From Bin87 sp965204905 (GTDB lineage: Bacteria > Chloroflexota > Dehalococcoidia > Lucifugimonadales > UBA3495), in contig OZ242042.1 of the NCBI GenBank assembly GCA_965204905.1, positions 434,001 through 498,000 of the forward strand: a stretch of 64,000 bases of DNA. Direction: 5' to 3'. Position 1 is the stretch's first letter. Every line of letters starts with the position of its first letter. Shown here piece by piece: positions 62,388 through 64,000 of this stretch. The notes beneath the pieces were generated by a model. It searched no databases, was not told the DNA's origin, and saw only the letters and a list, made by a program, of their open reading frames with translations. A program made the position numbers and the translations under genes.

Positions 62388-63188
62388 AAGCCCGTTGCGG
62401 CGAGTCTGGCCACCGTCAGCAGTGGGTTCTACCACACCTGCGGCCTGCGGGCCGACGGCAGGACCGTATGCTGGGGCCGCGACGAGCACGGAGAGTCAAC
62501 GCCGCCGTCGGGAGAGGTCTTTACGGCAATCAGCAACGGGTTTGAACACACCGGCGCGCTGCGCCACGACGGGAAGCCAGTGTGCTGGGGGCGAAAGGCA
62601 CGGCGGTCTTCCCCTCCGACCGAGGAAGTACTGAAGTCGGTAATCAGCGGACGGCATCACACGTGCGGGCTCAGACTGGACGATACGGCCGTCTGCTGGG
62701 GCGATGACGAGTTCGGCCAATCCTCCCCTCCGGACGGCGCAAGGTTCTCGTTCGTCGCCAGCGGGCCACGGCAAACCTGCGCTCTGCGTCTCCAGGAAAG
62801 CGCACCGGTCTGCTGGGGAGACGACTCGCGGGGCCAAGCGTCGCCACCGGACCTGGACGGAATGACCTCAATCAGCGCGGGCAATTCGCACACTTGCGGA
62901 GTCACGCTGGAAGGCTCCATCCTATGCTGGGCCAACGATTATGAGGTCTCCAACACACCGATTCTGGGACGCGCGTACAGGGCGGTCGGCAGTGGCTATG
63001 GCTTCGCGTGCGCCCTGGCGTTCGACGGAAGGGCTTTCTGTTGGGGATCGGACAGAGACCGACAGACTGAGCCACCGACCAAAGACCGGTTCACCACCAT
63101 CAGCGTGGGAGAGCACCACGCTTGTGCCCTGAAGCAGGACGGAACTCCCATCTGTTGGGGATACCGCTGGCACCCGGGCCTTGGGTGA
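62388..63188 (+). pseudogene. RCC1-like repeat protein, 5' end lost to an IS
   Basis: The frame reads straight from the right end of the decayed IS (KPVAASLATVSSG) to a stop at 63188. It holds about seven repeats of the form H-T-C-G-L-R-x-D-G-x-x-V/x-C-W-G (HHTCGLRLDDTAVCWGDD, SHTCGVTLEGSILCWAND, HHACALKQDGTPICWGYRW), the cysteine-bearing RCC1/BLIP-II-type propeller found in secreted bacterial proteins. No signal peptide or ribosome-binding site remains, so expression is doubtful. Usually such proteins are extracellular. The number of lost repeats cannot be known. Confidence 0.7.
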
Positions 63189-63367
63189 CCGGGCGGCTGG
63201 CATTGGTCAACCCGAACCGGGCGCAAAACGGAGGGAACCGCTTCGGGGAAGAATCCGCCTTACCAAAGCGCCAAAAGTACGGTCAGCCGATAGAGAATCC
63301 GACCGTTCATCACACACGTTTGATGGCTTGCTGCCGGATGCCGATGCCGGCGCGAAAACCCTGAGCC

Positions 63368-64000
63368 TCAGTCGGTCGGTTCCCAGCGAATCGTTCGCCA
63401 ATCGTCGTAGGCGAAACCATGTTCTACGCGCATCTCTAGCAGGTAATGGGCCTCCGGATTCCACGGGTGCAGGTATAGCGAACAATCACCCTCGTTGGTG
63501 CAGTTGACTTCGCTGCCCCAAGCGTTCCCGTACCGTCGCTCTCCCGGAGCCGGGACCGCTTCCGGTGGCGTATCTCCCCATGTCCAGCGGAAGAGGAAGA
63601 GGAAATTATTAGGGTCGCTGGCCCTCCGGGGATCGAATTGCCAGCGAAGAAGGCCATCTCGGTCTATCCGCAGGTCGTGCGGTCCCGGACCCTCGGCAGA
63701 GTCCAGGGGCGTCTGGAAGACGATAACGGCCGGAATACGGTTGTCGTTTCCCTGGCTCCAGAGGCGAACCTCATACGACTGGCCAGGCCAGAGGTCGCCC
63801 AGACCGTAAACCCGGGCATCCGCTCCCAATTGCGCGTCCGACTCGGGACTCCGATGAGGCAGGATATCGCCTTGGTCGTCCACGGCCGTAGCCCTCAGAA
63901 TATATCCGGTCGTCTCGCCGATGACGGGCGGGTCCCATGCAAGGAGCACGTGATCCGGCTGAGTTCGCCAGCGCACGTTCCGGGGTGCACGGGACGTCGT
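63368..64000 (-). CDS. Fn3-domain protein, C-terminal part at window edge
   Basis: 211 residues visible; the frame continues past the right edge. Contains one clear Fn3 domain (RAPRNVRWRTQPDHVLLAWDPP, TTGYILRATAV, GLGDLWPGQSYEVRLWSQG) and a C-terminal module with FRWTWGDTPPEAVPA, paired cysteines (NCTNEGDC), LYLHPWNPEAHYLLEMRVEH. The final module is analogous to the C-terminal part of the 993-residue protein at 1805-4786 (PWDPDADY and similar). Probably secreted. Confidence 0.75.
   Translation of the reverse strand, partial: TTSRAPRNVRWRTQPDHVLLAWDPPVIGETTGYILRATAVDDQGDILPHRSPESDAQLGADARVYGLGDLWPGQSYEVRLWSQGNDNRIPAVIVFQTPLDSAEGPGPHDLRIDRDGLLRWQFDPRRASDPNNFLFLFRWTWGDTPPEAVPAPGERRYGNAWGSEVNCTNEGDCSLYLHPWNPEAHYLLEMRVEHGFAYDDWRTIRWEPTD

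Noticed and set aside
1..64000. CRISPR arrays, rRNA and tRNA genes
   Set aside because: No regularly spaced repeats, no rRNA-like sequence and no recognisable tRNA cloverleaf were found by reading. A dedicated tRNA search was not possible.

Overview
The window is high-GC bacterial DNA. Its gene content suggests a Chloroflexota lineage: many secreted fibronectin-III (Fn3) proteins, TP-rich lipoprotein linkers, a DUF2236/MpaB-type oxygenase beside a cytochrome P450, and a GAF-PAS-kinase-receiver-winged-helix regulator. This placement is inference from gene style, since no rRNA or tRNA gene was seen. The replicon is clearly accessory. At least six insertion sequences or remnants, several interrupted genes and many decayed genes are visible.

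Layout. 0-1.5 kb: minus-strand operon with an EVE/PUA-like base reader, a small protein and a PD-(D/E)XK-like protein cut by the window edge, possibly a split type IV-like restriction operon. 1.8-6.6 kb: two large secreted proteins. 7.5-10.9 kb: an array of small ORFs with a repeated module, in which a structured small-RNA-like element ending in an intrinsic terminator lies divergent to a 30-residue hydrophobic peptide. The module recurs at 52.0-52.25 kb, and a solo RNA copy lies at 7.5 kb. 11-17 kb: Fn3 protein, hybrid sensor/regulator, and an Fn3-glycine-betaine-binding fusion. 17.2-22.2 kb: a DUF2236 gene split by an IS21-family element, then a P450. 22.2-23.1 kb: transposon graveyard.

23.3-31.5 kb: an apparent glycan or small-molecule cluster. 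Four minus-strand genes are joined by ATGA/GTGA overlaps: glycosyltransferase, radical SAM/SPASM enzyme, a PhyH-dioxygenase/WG-repeat/O-methyltransferase fusion, and a histidine phosphatase. They are flanked by an NAD-dependent epimerase and a UDP-glucose dehydrogenase.

31.7-50.7 kb: a defence and DNA-repair island. It holds a decayed GHKL-ATPase/metallopeptidase gene, a PD-(D/E)XK-type protein, an IS-broken toxin-antitoxin pair, a two-gene CBASS (patatin plus CD-NTase), an HMCES/YedK protein, an imuB-dnaE2 mutasome interrupted by three in-frame amber codons, a Fic protein, a Pycsar-like operon with two nucleotide cyclases flanking one membrane effector, a type ISP restriction remnant and a PIN-like protein. 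A degraded second dnaE2 3' end closes the segment.

50.8-64 kb: an IS5-family element, the second RNA/peptide module, a TnpB-related gene, a secreted HEIGH metallopeptidase and another secreted protein between duplicated NYN-nuclease remnants, a second IS21-family element, a decayed IS5-type element, a truncated RCC1-like repeat protein, and the C-terminus of another Fn3 protein running off the right edge.
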